64,000 nt of DNA from Collinsella aerofaciens. GTDB lineage: Bacteria > Actinomycetota > Coriobacteriia > Coriobacteriales > Coriobacteriaceae. This document shows, in pieces, positions 54,935 through 62,401 of this stretch (positions are counted from its first letter, which is position 1; the number at the start of each line of letters is the position of its first letter). The translations under genes and the position numbers were made by a program. The notes under the pieces were generated by a model. That model saw only the letters and a list, made by a program, of their open reading frames with translations, ran no database searches and was not told the DNA's origin. The stretch lies in the NCBI RefSeq assembly GCF_018785265.1, contig NZ_WQPK01000045.1:124001-188000 (forward strand), read 5' to 3'.

Positions 54935-55519
54935 TTGGCGCGCGTAAAACAAATAATCGGATGGACCGCGATCGTTCTGTTCGCTGCAACGCTGGTGGGC
55001 ATCTGGGTGCTGACGGAGCAAAATGCGGTGGAGACGTCGTTGCTGAGCGAGTCCACCGCGCGTGTGGTGGAGGGTCAGGCTACGGGCGTTCAGGCTGCCG
55101 ATGCCACGGGTGAAGCCCAGACGGAGAACGGAATGACCGGGGGCACCGATTCGGCTGCCTCGAATGTCCGGTCTGGCCGACTTGCTTCCATTCGCATGTG
55201 GGTGGGCACGAACGTCCGTCGCGTTGCCCATACCGTAGAGTTTTTCTTCGTCGGATTATTCGCCTCCGTGGTCGTGGTTTGCTTTTCCAGGCGTCCGTGG
55301 AGCGTATGCTCCCGTTGCGTGCCCGTATTGCTCTTTTGCGCCGCCTGCTCCGTTGGCGATCAGGTACATAAGATCTTTGTTCCCGGCAGGCATTTCGACG
55401 TTATCGATTTAGGATTCGATGCTGCGGGCTATGTCACCGCCATGCTGTTGGTATTGCTCGTGGCCGCGCTGGCGCGTCGGTCTGCCCGTCCCATCGGTGC
55501 ACACGCGAAACGGGGCTAG
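54935..55519 (+). CDS. VanZ-like membrane protein
   Basis: A 194-residue protein with an N-terminal membrane helix, a ~55-residue Thr/Gly/Ala/Glu-rich extracytoplasmic loop, then VanZ-like helices. The VanZ signature is visible as HTVEFFFVGLF and SVGDQVHKIFVPGRHFDVID, then DAAGYVT. VanZ-family proteins affect glycopeptide tolerance or envelope properties through unknown chemistry. The start is TTG at 54935 with AAGGAGG at 54921-54927. No van cluster genes are adjacent, so this is not evidence of resistance. Confidence 0.75.
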   Translation: MARVKQIIGWTAIVLFAATLVGIWVLTEQNAVETSLLSESTARVVEGQATGVQAADATGEAQTENGMTGGTDSAASNVRSGRLASIRMWVGTNVRRVAHTVEFFFVGLFASVVVVCFSRRPWSVCSRCVPVLLFCAACSVGDQVHKIFVPGRHFDVIDLGFDAAGYVTAMLLVLLVAALARRSARPIGAHAKRG

Positions 55520-55635
55520 CAGTCTGAGGCGGTGTGTGCCCTGTGCTCGACATCTGGCTACAATATCGGCATGAACGCGCTTCGTCGGTAGGGTGATGCG
55601 GGCGCGGCAGGACATCTCGACGGAGGGAGACCATC

Positions 55636-55995
55636 ATGGCAGTACTGTTTGTTGAATACCCCAAGTGCTCGACCTGTAAGAAGGCCAAGGCATGGCTGGA
55701 CGAACATGGGGTAGAGTATATCGACCGCGATATCGTTTTGGACAATCCCGCGGCTGATGAGCTTGCGACCTGGATTGCTCATTCGGGGCTGCCGGTGCGG
55801 CGCTTCTTTAATTCGTCGGGCATGAAATATCGAAAGCTGGGCCTGAAGGCGCGTTTGGATGCGGGCATGACGGATCGGGAGTGCTACGAGCTGCTGGCGA
55901 CCGACGGCATGCTGGTCAAGCGTCCGCTGCTGGTGGGCGACGACTTTGTGATTCCCGGGTTTAAGGAAGCGGCCTGGACCGAGGTGCTGCTGTAG
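55636..55995 (+). CDS. ArsC/Spx/MgsR-family thioredoxin-fold protein
   Basis: A 119-residue protein of the ArsC-like family, with the Cys11-x2-Cys14 motif in YPKCSTCKKAKAWL and the RRFFNSSGMKYRKL and MLVKRPLLVGDDFVIPGF blocks. It belongs to the YffB/Spx/MgsR group rather than true arsenate reductases; such proteins are redox-sensing RNA polymerase partners or glutathione-independent reductases. GGAGG precedes the ATG. It is followed by the triple hairpin array. Confidence 0.85.
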   Translation: MAVLFVEYPKCSTCKKAKAWLDEHGVEYIDRDIVLDNPAADELATWIAHSGLPVRRFFNSSGMKYRKLGLKARLDAGMTDRECYELLATDGMLVKRPLLVGDDFVIPGFKEAAWTEVLL

Positions 55996-56002
55996 TGGCT
56001 GC

Positions 56003-56172
56003 GGAAAGTGCGTCCCGTTTTAAGCTCGGATTCCGGGACGCAGTTTCCGGTTGAAGGGGCTAGCGGAAACCGTATCCCAGTTTGGGCGCGAAATCTGGGA
56101 TACGGTTTCCGTTTGGGGCCTCTAGGGGAAAGCGCGTCCCGTTCTGGACGTAAATTTCGGGATGAGCTTTCC
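56003..56172. repeat. array of three hairpins with exact 62-bp period
   Basis: Units at 56003-56048, 56065-56110 and 56127-56172, each 46 bp, with 16-bp spacers. Each starts GGAAA and ends TTTCC. Stems: 14 of 15 pairs in unit 1, a perfect 16-bp stem in unit 2 (GGAAACCGTATCCCAG), and 14 of 15 including a G-U in unit 3. The stem cores differ in sequence while pairing is kept. It lies between convergent genes. Confidence 0.92.
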
Positions 56173-56190
56173 GGTTGGCGGGCATATGCG

Positions 56191-56601
56191 CTAATCCTCA
56201 AGCTGTGCCCATTCGTGCGGATCGTAGATCTTTACGTGCTTGTTGGGCTTGCCGCTCCAGTACTCCTCGTCCATAAAGGGCAGATATGCCTGAACGCCGG
56301 GGCAGATAAAGGGAATCCGCTGCTGTTGCAGTCGCTCGCGCTGGCGCTGCTCCAGGTGCGCCTCGGATATGACGGTCGGCATGCCGGACAGCTCGACGAG
56401 GCTTGCCTGGATTCGCTTAAGGTCGGGGAGTCCCGCGTGCCATGACATCCGCATGATCAAAAAGGATGCACGGCGGTATTTTGCCTGCACCACCGTGATG
56501 GCGGGGCGCAGTGTGGGATGGATTTTGTCCCGTTCGGGCCAGAGGTCGGCAGTGATCTCGAGGCCCAGGGTCTCCCATAGGTAATCAAGCTCTTCGTCCA
56601 T
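56191..56601 (-). CDS. small hypothetical protein
   Basis: A 136-residue protein not confidently recognised. Visible features are an acidic start DEELDYLWETLGLEI, an RRASFLIMRM and LPDLKRIQASLVEL region suggesting an alpha/beta fold, and a RIPFICPGVQAYLPFMDEE block resembling a motif in some uncharacterised winged-helix proteins. The C-terminal KHVKIYDPHEWAQLED is polar. CGAGGT precedes the ATG at 56601. It is convergent with the ArsC-like gene across the hairpin array. Confidence 0.6.
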   Translation of the reverse strand: MDEELDYLWETLGLEITADLWPERDKIHPTLRPAITVVQAKYRRASFLIMRMSWHAGLPDLKRIQASLVELSGMPTVISEAHLEQRQRERLQQQRIPFICPGVQAYLPFMDEEYWSGKPNKHVKIYDPHEWAQLED

Positions 56602-56793
56602 GGCACCTCGATATCCGTGCAATGATGACGGTTCGATTGTGCCATCAGCCGTGAGCGCTGCATTGTTGTAATCTACCAGCGGTAGATGTGGGATGTTTTA
56701 CGGGCTTTGACGCCGTAGGTGTTGCTGGTGCTTCACAGGTCCTTCACGTGTTGGCCGTATTTGACTGAATTTCAAAAAAGTCAAAATTAGGGC

Positions 56794-56822
56794 TTGCGTC
56801 ACGGCGGGACTTCCCGTATATT
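56794..56822 (+). promoter_or_regulatory. tRNA operon promoter
   Basis: TTGCGT (56794-56799) and TATATT (56817-56822) are separated by exactly 17 bp, with a GC-rich discriminator region following, about 45 bp before the first tRNA. A TTTGACT/AGTCAAA dyad (56760-56784) lies just upstream. Confidence 0.7.
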
Positions 56823-56866
56823 TCTTTCTTGCGCAAAGGCACAGCCGAGCGCAGCGATGCAGTCAT

Positions 56867-56940
56867 TGGGATGTCGTCTAATGGCAGGACAGCGGATTCT
56901 GGTTCCGTCAATGGGGGTTCGACTCCCTCCATCCCAGCCA
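56867..56940 (+). tRNA. tRNA-Gln (anticodon CUG)
   Basis: A 74-base cloverleaf with encoded CCA. The acceptor TGGGATG pairs with CATCCCA, and the T-loop GGTTCGACTCC is standard. The anticodon loop TTCTGGT puts CTG at positions 34-36, reading CAG codons. A second glutamine isoacceptor for CAA must exist elsewhere. Confidence 0.95.
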
Positions 56941-56957
56941 TTGCATTTGCTACATAT

Positions 56958-57034
56958 GGCCCGTTCGTCTAGCGGTTTAGGACGCCGCCCTCTCAAGGCG
57001 GAGATCACCAGTTCGAATCTGGTACGGGCTACCA
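56958..57034 (+). tRNA. tRNA-Glu (anticodon CUC)
   Basis: A 77-base cloverleaf with encoded CCA. The acceptor GGCCCGT pairs with ACGGGCT, and the anticodon stem CCGCC/GGCGG closes the loop CTCTCAA with anticodon CTC, reading GAG. It lies 17 bp after tRNA-Gln in one transcript. Confidence 0.95.
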
Positions 57035-57044
57035 AAATTGAACG

Positions 57045-57072
57045 CCCGGGCCTCGTAAGAGACCCGGGTTTT
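57045..57072 (+). terminator. terminator of the tRNA operon
   Basis: CCCGGG-cCTC-GTAA-GAGa-CCCGGG followed by TTTT, 10 bp after the tRNA-Glu CCA. Confidence 0.85.
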
Positions 57073-57128
57073 GTGTATTGACCGTATATACGGCGCCTGC
57101 CGTGTTTCGCTCAGATCGAGGAGTAGCC

Positions 57129-58046
57129 ATGGATCTGCCCATCAGCTTGCAAGACATCACGTATGCCGAGAACTATCTGGCGCAGGGCGACCTGGCTACG
57201 GCGACGCCGCTGCTGGAGCGTCTGGTGGAGCTCGCCGAGGAGTATATTGATGCTGAGTGCAAGACGGAGGAGAAGCGTCAATACTTTAGCTTCGATAGCA
57301 AGTTTGAGCGCTTGGCCTATCGCCGCGTGGAGAAGGATCCGCGCGAGCTCGTGCAGGTCGAGGTGCCGTTTGACCGCCTGTACTCTGATATGGCGTTTGC
57401 CTACATTCGCCAGCAGGATTATGTGAGCGCTCGTAATGCCCTGATGCAGGCTGTGCGTTGGGACCCCATGAACTGCAACTATCGCTTGGATTTGGCCGAG
57501 CTGTTCCGCGCACTCGAGGACAAGCAGGAATGGGCATCGCTCTCGTTCTCGGTGCTGGAGCGTGCAAGCGATGGCAAGTGCGCCGCCCGCGCTTACGCCA
57601 ATCTAGGTCAGTATTTCTTGGAGCCCGAGACCGAGAACGTTTCGGCTGCCGTGGGCTGCGCGCGTCTGGCGCTGCGCCTGGCGCCCAACGATGCGCATAC
57701 GACGCGCCTGCTCAACAAGATCCATACCACCTATCCGGATGCCGCTGATGAGAGCGACGAGCACGTGATGGGTGAACTGGCCCTGCAAGGCGTTCCGACC
57801 TCGCCTTCGGCTGAGATTGCCATCTGCCTGATTATGTGCGCGACCGATGCTGCAAGCGACGGCGACAAGCAGGAGGCGACGCGCCTGACGGTGCGTGCTC
57901 GCGACTTGGTGGGCGAGGAGGCCTGCGCGGCGATTATTAAACTGGTGCGCGAGAGCGATGCCGAGCTCAATGCCGAGCGCAAGGCAAAGCGCGAGGCTGC
58001 GGGCTCAAACGCCGATGGCGCCAAGGAGGCCGGCGATGCCCAGTAA
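57129..58046 (+). CDS. tetratricopeptide repeat protein
   Basis: A 305-residue soluble protein built of helical pairs. TPR-like units are seen at LYSDMAFAYIRQQDYVSARN, NCNYRLDLAELFRALEDKQE and AYANLGQYFLEPETENVSAA. The C-terminal ~40 residues are a charged Ala/Glu/Lys tail. TPR proteins scaffold partners; none can be named. GAGGAG precedes the ATG at 57129. It overlaps smpB by 11 bp, suggesting co-regulation with ribosome rescue. Confidence 0.8.
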   Translation: MDLPISLQDITYAENYLAQGDLATATPLLERLVELAEEYIDAECKTEEKRQYFSFDSKFERLAYRRVEKDPRELVQVEVPFDRLYSDMAFAYIRQQDYVSARNALMQAVRWDPMNCNYRLDLAELFRALEDKQEWASLSFSVLERASDGKCAARAYANLGQYFLEPETENVSAAVGCARLALRLAPNDAHTTRLLNKIHTTYPDAADESDEHVMGELALQGVPTSPSAEIAICLIMCATDAASDGDKQEATRLTVRARDLVGEEACAAIIKLVRESDAELNAERKAKREAAGSNADGAKEAGDAQ

Positions 58047-58506
58047 GCGCGAGCGCAAGCTCATTTCCAAGAATCGCTCGGCGCATCACGAATACTTTAT
58101 CGATGAGACGTTCGAATGCGGTATTGAACTGAGTGGCACCGAGGTCAAGTCGATTCGCGAGCGCGCCTGTCAGATCACTGACACTTTTGCGCTGATTCGT
58201 GGCGGCGAGTGCTGGCTCGTCGGACTGCATATCCACCCTTATAGCCATGGTGGCGTGTGGAATCGCGATCCCGACCGTCGGCGTCGTCTGCTGCTGCACC
58301 GCAAGGAGATCGACTTTCTTGACGGCAAACTTCGCAACCGTGGTTATGCGCTGGTTCCGTTGGAGCTCTACTTTAATACCGACGGCCGCGTAAAGCTGCT
58401 GCTGGGTCTGGGTCGCGGCAAGAAGCTCTACGACAAGCGCGAGGACATGGCCAAGCGTGATGTCCAACGCGAGATCGACCGCGCCCTCAAAGAGCGCAAT
58501 CGCTGA
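58036..58506 (+). CDS. smpB: SsrA-binding protein SmpB
   Basis: A 156-residue SmpB that loads tmRNA onto stalled ribosomes. The conserved blocks are KLISKNRSAHHEYFIDET, ELSGTEVKSIRERAC and LGLGRGKKLYDKREDMAKRD with the C-terminal basic tail that mimics an anticodon stem. AAGGAGG at 58023-58029 and the length fix the ATG at 58036 despite a longer in-frame upstream extension. The tmRNA gene itself is not in the window. Confidence 0.96.
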   Translation: MPSKRERKLISKNRSAHHEYFIDETFECGIELSGTEVKSIRERACQITDTFALIRGGECWLVGLHIHPYSHGGVWNRDPDRRRRLLLHRKEIDFLDGKLRNRGYALVPLELYFNTDGRVKLLLGLGRGKKLYDKREDMAKRDVQREIDRALKERNR

Positions 58507-58518
58507 CCACCCTTCATA

Positions 58519-58585
58519 AGTTGCGGTGGAATACGGACTGTTTTGCCTGTTTGAGGGGCTATTCAGTCCCTATTTCACCGCAACT
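58519..58585. repeat. 67-bp palindromic repeat, copy 3
   Basis: AGTTGCGGTGGAATA ... TATTTCACCGCAACT, with one arm change relative to copy 1, and GGACTGTT opposite TTCAGTCC. It sits 12 bp after the smpB stop. Confidence 0.9.
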
Positions 58586-58627
58586 GCGGGCGTCTCATCT
58601 TTCTTACTGTTCTGACACATATGTCTC

Positions 58628-58662
58628 AAAGGCGGCGTCCGTTATGGGTGCCGCCTTTTTTT
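58628..58662 (+). terminator. terminator upstream of the flavin reductase gene
   Basis: AAAGGCGGC and GCCGCCTTT pair across a 13-base loop and are followed by further T residues, about 50 bp before the reductase start. It probably ends the TPR-smpB transcript. Confidence 0.8.
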
Positions 58663-58713
58663 GTGGGTACATACATTCATGAGGTTCCAACCCGGGTTAG
58701 GGGAGTGATCGTT

Positions 58714-59217
58714 ATGGACAAAACTGCGTTCTTTACCATGCCGAGCGGTCTGTACGTGGTGAGCGCCGCGGCAGACGGACTGCGCGCCGGCTGCGTCATC
58801 AACACTGCGGTGCAGGTGACGTCCATGCCGCCGCGAATTTCGGTTGCCGTGAACAAGGACAACGTCACCTCGGACGTCATTACCGCGGCCAAGGCCTTTG
58901 CGCTGACCGTGATCGACCAGACGGCCGACATGCTCTACATCGGTAACTTTGGGTTCCGCACCAGCAGCGATTATGACAAGTTTGCCAAATACGAGACCCG
59001 CGAGACGACTCTGGGCATGCCCTATGTGCCCGAGCACGCGGCAGCGCTGTTTAGCTGCCGTTTGATCGATACTGTGGATGTGGGCACGCATCTATTGTTT
59101 ATCGGCGAGGTCGAGGATGCCGAGCGCCTGAGCGACGAGACGCCGCTCACCTACGATTACTACCATAAGGTTCTGAAGGGCAAGACGCCTCCGAAGGCGT
59201 CCTCGTATCAAGGCTAG
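58714..59217 (+). CDS. flavin reductase-like protein (FMN-binding split barrel)
   Basis: A 167-residue split-barrel flavoprotein: FTMPSGLYVVSAAADGLRAGC, NTAVQVTSMPPRISVAVNKDN and FRTSSDYDKFAKYE are typical of the NADH:FMN oxidoreductase-like family. Such domains are often fused to a rubredoxin in high-molecular-weight rubredoxins; here the rubredoxin is a separate gene 89 bp downstream. GGGGAG precedes the ATG at 58714. A role in oxygen or peroxide detoxification is inferred from the pairing. Confidence 0.85.
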   Translation: MDKTAFFTMPSGLYVVSAAADGLRAGCVINTAVQVTSMPPRISVAVNKDNVTSDVITAAKAFALTVIDQTADMLYIGNFGFRTSSDYDKFAKYETRETTLGMPYVPEHAAALFSCRLIDTVDVGTHLLFIGEVEDAERLSDETPLTYDYYHKVLKGKTPPKASSYQG

Positions 59218-59234
59218 AAATGTTTTAAAAATAC

Positions 59235-59262
59235 TTGCATTATGTTATTGAGAACCTATACT
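59235..59262 (+). promoter_or_regulatory. rubredoxin promoter
   Basis: TTGCAT (59235-59240) and TATACT (59257-59262) with a 16-bp spacer, 45 bp before the rubredoxin ATG, in an AT-rich island of an otherwise GC-rich region. Confidence 0.7.
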
Positions 59263-59306
59263 AATAAACGAAGTACATCACCAGTCGCGTTCGAGAGGAG
59301 AACATC

Positions 59307-59450
59307 ATGGCTGAGGAGAAGAAGACGTATAAGTTTGTGTGCGTCGTTTGCGGTTACGAGGTTGAGGTCGACACGCCCGAGCTGCCCGAGGACTACGTGT
59401 GCCCGGTGTGCGGCGTCGGTCCCGATCAGTTTGAGCTCGTCGAGGAGTAG
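59307..59450 (+). CDS. rubredoxin
   Basis: A 47-residue rubredoxin: Cys12-x2-Cys15 (VCVVCGYE) and Cys32-x2-Cys35 ([13 protein letters not shown]) bind one iron. It is a low-potential electron carrier, presumably serving the flavoprotein next door or an oxygen-reducing enzyme elsewhere. GAGAGGAG precedes the ATG. It has its own promoter, so it can also be expressed separately from the reductase. Slightly shorter than the usual 52-54 residues. Confidence 0.93.
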   Translation: MAEEKKTYKFVCVVCGYEVEVDTPELPEDYVCPVCGVGPDQFELVEE

Positions 59451-59490
59451 CTCGCAGGCACACGGCGAAAGCCGAATATAGCTCTGTCCA

Positions 59491-59525
59491 AGGGCCCCGG
59501 TCGAATTCTCGGCCGGGGCCCTTTT
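59491..59525 (+). terminator. terminator after rubredoxin
   Basis: A perfect 9-bp stem GGGCCCCGG/CCGGGGCCC with a 12-base loop, followed by TTTT. Confidence 0.88.
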
Positions 59526-59545
59526 CCTCCGTCCCCAAGGGATCA
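59522..59545. repeat. single-arm copy of the 35-bp inverted repeat
   Basis: Twenty-four bases identical to 27918-27941 (starting TTTTCCTCCGTCCCC). The opposite arm is absent. It begins in the T-run of the rubredoxin terminator. Confidence 0.85.
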
Positions 59546-59594
59546 CGGCTGCTGTTAGCCGCTCCTGTCTGTTGTGAGTCCGGCCGACTGTTTG

Positions 59595-59808
59595 TCTCAA
59601 TCTGTAACATGTGGCGGCTCAAAACGGGTCTATCTGTTACAGATTGAGACAAAAGGTTGGGGCTGAAGAAATATCTCGATCTGTAACATCTGGGCGCGGA
59701 AATTGGGTCCACTTGTTACAGATTGAGACAAACGGAGCTTTCCCTCGGAATGATCTCGATCTGTAACATCTAGACATCAAAAGCGGGCCTAGATGTTACA
59801 GATCGAGA
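59595..59808. repeat. three 55-bp palindromic units, ~80-bp period
   Basis: Units at 59595-59649, 59674-59728 and 59754-59808. Arms are 15 bp, consensus TCTC(A/G)ATCTGTAACA and TGTTACAGAT(T/C)GAGA, around a 25-base interior with a common AAA-NN-GGG centre. Units 1 and 3 are perfectly paired by different bases (A-T versus G-C at one position); unit 2 has a G-U. Two more units are at 62.1 kb. Confidence 0.95.
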
Positions 59809-59837
59809 CGTTATATCTGGACAGTCACGCCGTTCCA

Positions 59838-61094
59838 TTACATCCCCGTTAGCAGCACGATGTCGAGCGCCGTCACGATGGCACCGATCCCTACGAGCAA
59901 CGCGTTGAGCGGGCGCGAGTTGGCGTATTTGCCCATGACGCGGCGCGAACTGGTGAGTCGTATAAGTACGAAGACCGTGATCGGCAGCTGAAGCGACAGC
60001 AGTGCCTGACTCCAGATGAGACCTTCAAAAGGATTTGGGATGACCAGACACGCCGCCACTGCGCCGGCGAAACAGGCCGCTACCCCGATCGAGGAATGTC
60101 GGTCGTGGATGTCGTATTCCTCGTCGAACATGCCCGCGGTGATGGTTCCCGCCGCCATGCCCGCTGTCACGCTGCTCGATAGTCCCGCGAACAGCAGCGC
60201 TACCGCAAAGATGGTCGAGCTCGCCGGGCCCAAGATGGGGGAGAGCGTGGCCGCTGCGACGGCGAGGTCGTCTACGACAATGCTGTGCGCAAAGAAGGTC
60301 GTTGCGGCCAGGATGACCATGGCCGAGTTGATTGCCCAGCCCACGCCCATCGAAAAGAGCGTGTCGAAGAGCTCGTAGCGCAGACGTTCCTCGATAACTT
60401 GCTCGCCTTGGCCTTCGAAGTGCATGGATTGGATGACCTCGGAGTGCAGAAAAAGGTTGTGGGGCATAACGACCGCACCCAGGACACTCACGATAATCGC
60501 GGCAGAGCCAGTGGGCATACTGGGCGTGATCCAGCTTGCGGCGACTTGCGGCCAGTCGACTTTGACTAGCGCAAGCTCGGCCAAAAACGAGAGTCCTACC
60601 ACGCCGACGAAGGCGATGATCCAGCGCTCGGCACGCTTGTAGGAGTTCGTCATGAGCATCGCCATCGATACTGCCGCCACGATGACGCAGCCCGCGCGCA
60701 CGGGCAGCCCAAAGAGCATCTGGAGCGCGATCGCACCGCCCAGGACTTCGGCCATGGCGGTGGCGATGGTCGCGAGATAGGCGCTGGCAAGCACCGTGCG
60801 CCCAACGAAGCGGGGAAGGTAACGTGTCGTGGCTTCGGCAAGACAGGCGCCCGTTGCGATACCCAGGTGTGCAGCGTTGTGCTGCAACACGATGAGCATA
60901 ATCGTGGACAGCGTGACCACCCACAGCAGCGCGTAGCCAAATTGCGAGCCCGCGGCCATATTTGAGGCCCAGTTGCCCGGATCGATAAAGCCGACGGTCA
61001 CGAGCAGCCCGGGGCCGATATGCCGCGCAATGTCTAGGCCTCCGTGGCCTCCGGTGCGGTGCGAGCCAAATTGTTGTTTGAGATGGTTGAGCAT
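59838..61094 (-). CDS. mntH: Nramp-family divalent metal transporter
   Basis: A 418-residue Nramp transporter with about 11 helices. The metal-binding motifs are GFIDPGNWASN (Asp38-Pro-Gly-Asn41) in helix 1 and VVMPHNLFLHSEVIQ in helix 6, where MPH supplies the methionine ligand. Most family members import manganese or iron with protons. It lies 75 bp downstream of gpmA on the same strand; whether they share a transcript is unclear. Palindromic repeats flank this gene pair on both sides. Confidence 0.92.
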   Translation of the reverse strand: MLNHLKQQFGSHRTGGHGGLDIARHIGPGLLVTVGFIDPGNWASNMAAGSQFGYALLWVVTLSTIMLIVLQHNAAHLGIATGACLAEATTRYLPRFVGRTVLASAYLATIATAMAEVLGGAIALQMLFGLPVRAGCVIVAAVSMAMLMTNSYKRAERWIIAFVGVVGLSFLAELALVKVDWPQVAASWITPSMPTGSAAIIVSVLGAVVMPHNLFLHSEVIQSMHFEGQGEQVIEERLRYELFDTLFSMGVGWAINSAMVILAATTFFAHSIVVDDLAVAAATLSPILGPASSTIFAVALLFAGLSSSVTAGMAAGTITAGMFDEEYDIHDRHSSIGVAACFAGAVAACLVIPNPFEGLIWSQALLSLQLPITVFVLIRLTSSRRVMGKYANSRPLNALLVGIGAIVTALDIVLLTGM

Positions 61095-61169
61095 GGCTGG
61101 TTCCTACGTTGGGGTGGCGCGGCACTGCACTTGGGTTGCGCGGCGCTGCGCCCTGGGTTTGGGTTGAGG

Positions 61170-61943
61170 CTACTTGTGCGCTTTGCCCTGATTGGCCACG
61201 GCGTCGATCTTGGCGGCGATGGTCGCCGGATCGCCGATGTAGCGCTTGTCGAGGACGTTGAAATCGGTGTCGAAGGTGTAAACGAGCGGCACGCCGGTGG
61301 GGATGTTGACCTTGAGGATCTCCTCGGGCGTGAGGTGCTCGAGCTTCATGACGAGTGAGCGCAGGGAGTTGCCGTGTGCGGCGATGAGTACGCGCTTGCC
61401 GGCGAGCATCTGGGGGCGAATCTTGTCTTCGAAATAAGGCCAGGCGCGGGCTATCGTGTCCTTGAGGCACTCGGTATAGGGCAGCTGATCGGGTGCGACA
61501 TCACGGTATTGTTCCTGGGTGTGGGGATCGCGACTGTCGCCCGGCTCGAGCGCCGGCGGGCAGACATCGAAGGAGCGGCGCCAGATGAGCACCTGCTCGT
61601 CGCCGTGCTCCGCTGCGGCATCGGCCTTGTTGAGACCCTGCAACGCTCCGTAGTGGCGCTCGTTGAGCTTCCAGGATTTGATGACGGGCAGCCACTCGCG
61701 ATCCATCTGGCCGAGCACGATGTTGAGGGTGTGGATCGCGCGCTTGAGGCGCGAAGTGTAGCAGACGTCAAAGTCGAAGCCCGCTTCTTTGAGGGCGCGG
61801 CCGCCTGCCGCTGCCTCTTCGCGGCCCGTGTCGGTGAGCTCGACATCGGTCCAGCCGGTGAACAGGTTGAGTTTGTTCCACTCCGACTCTCCGTGGCGGA
61901 TAAGGACGAGTTTCATCGTTTGCCGGTCTGTCTGGTTTGCCAT
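61170..61943 (-). CDS. gpmA: 2,3-bisphosphoglycerate-dependent phosphoglycerate mutase
   Basis: A 257-residue dPGM interconverting 3- and 2-phosphoglycerate. The phospho-histidine motif is LVLIRHGESEWN (His17), and the second catalytic His is in LIAAHGNSLRSLV. SRLKRAIHTLN and ERHYGALQGLNKADAA are family hallmarks. GGAGG lies 8 bp before the ATG. MntH follows on the same strand. Confidence 0.95.
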   Translation of the reverse strand: MANQTDRQTMKLVLIRHGESEWNKLNLFTGWTDVELTDTGREEAAAGGRALKEAGFDFDVCYTSRLKRAIHTLNIVLGQMDREWLPVIKSWKLNERHYGALQGLNKADAAAEHGDEQVLIWRRSFDVCPPALEPGDSRDPHTQEQYRDVAPDQLPYTECLKDTIARAWPYFEDKIRPQMLAGKRVLIAAHGNSLRSLVMKLEHLTPEEILKVNIPTGVPLVYTFDTDFNVLDKRYIGDPATIAAKIDAVANQGKAHK

Positions 61944-62082
61944 AGAGGCCTCCTTAATGTGGCACGACGCGCGTACCGTTTGCTTGACGCCGCAAAGGAT
62001 ACCCGTTTTAGGCTAAAAAGTTAACCAAGACTAACAAAATTGTTGTATTTGAATAGGATGGTGAAAGGGAGTTGCCGAAATG

Positions 62083-62217
62083 TCTTGATCTGTAACAACT
62101 AGGGATGGAAATTGGGTCTAGGTGTTACAGATCAAGACAGGAAGAAATGGTCCTATGGGAAATCTCGATCTGTAACAGCTGACCGCCAAAATCGGCCCTT
62201 CGTGTTACAGATTGAGA
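62083..62217. repeat. two further 55-bp palindromic units
   Basis: Units at 62083-62137 and 62163-62217, 80 bp apart, the same period as at 59.6 kb. The first has TCTTGATCTGTAACA with TGTTACAGATCAAGA: a C-to-T change in one arm is matched by G-to-A in the other. Confidence 0.95.
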
Positions 62218-62312
62218 TGTTTGAAGCGGTGGGCTGACGGGCCGAACCTGGGGCCCTTGTTGTCGTCCTTGAGGTCGGCGGTGTCCACTCGTAGGGCGTG
62301 CGTTACGCGATT

Positions 62313-62322
62313 GTTTCGAAAC
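62313..62322. promoter_or_regulatory. GTTTCGAAAC dyad upstream of gltB
   Basis: A 10-bp perfect palindrome within ATTGTTTCGAAACG. The argR upstream region has ATTGTTTCGAAATG, 13 of 14 identical. It lies 80 bp before the gltB start, a reasonable regulator site. Confidence 0.4.
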
Positions 62323-62401
62323 GGGCGGGAAACACAACGGGCCGGCGATGCACCTAGTATGCCTAGTCAACTGACTGTCTAACACCTAGGGGAGGATCGC
62401 G

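Larger units (their letters stand above)
59451..59837. other. 387-bp non-coding stretch after rubredoxin
   Basis: It contains the rubredoxin terminator, a 24-nt copy of the 27.9-kb inverted-repeat arm, and three 55-bp palindromic units. No gene is seen. Confidence 0.8.
61944..62401. other. 458-bp divergent region between gpmA and gltB
   Basis: It holds two 55-bp palindromic units, a GTTTCGAAAC dyad (62313-62322) and repeated CCTAG elements (around 62353, 62362 and 62386) just before the gltB ribosome site. No gene is seen. Confidence 0.75.

Noticed and set aside
54935..55519. glycopeptide resistance gene
   Set aside because: It is only VanZ-like; no vanR/S/H/A/X genes are nearby, so resistance is not supported.
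58507..58713. tmRNA gene beside smpB
   Set aside because: The region is filled by a 67-bp palindrome and a terminator; no tRNA-like ends or tag frame.
59595..62217. CRISPR array
   Set aside because: The repeats are internally palindromic 55-bp units with only two or three per block, the interiors are related to each other rather than unique, and there are no cas genes.
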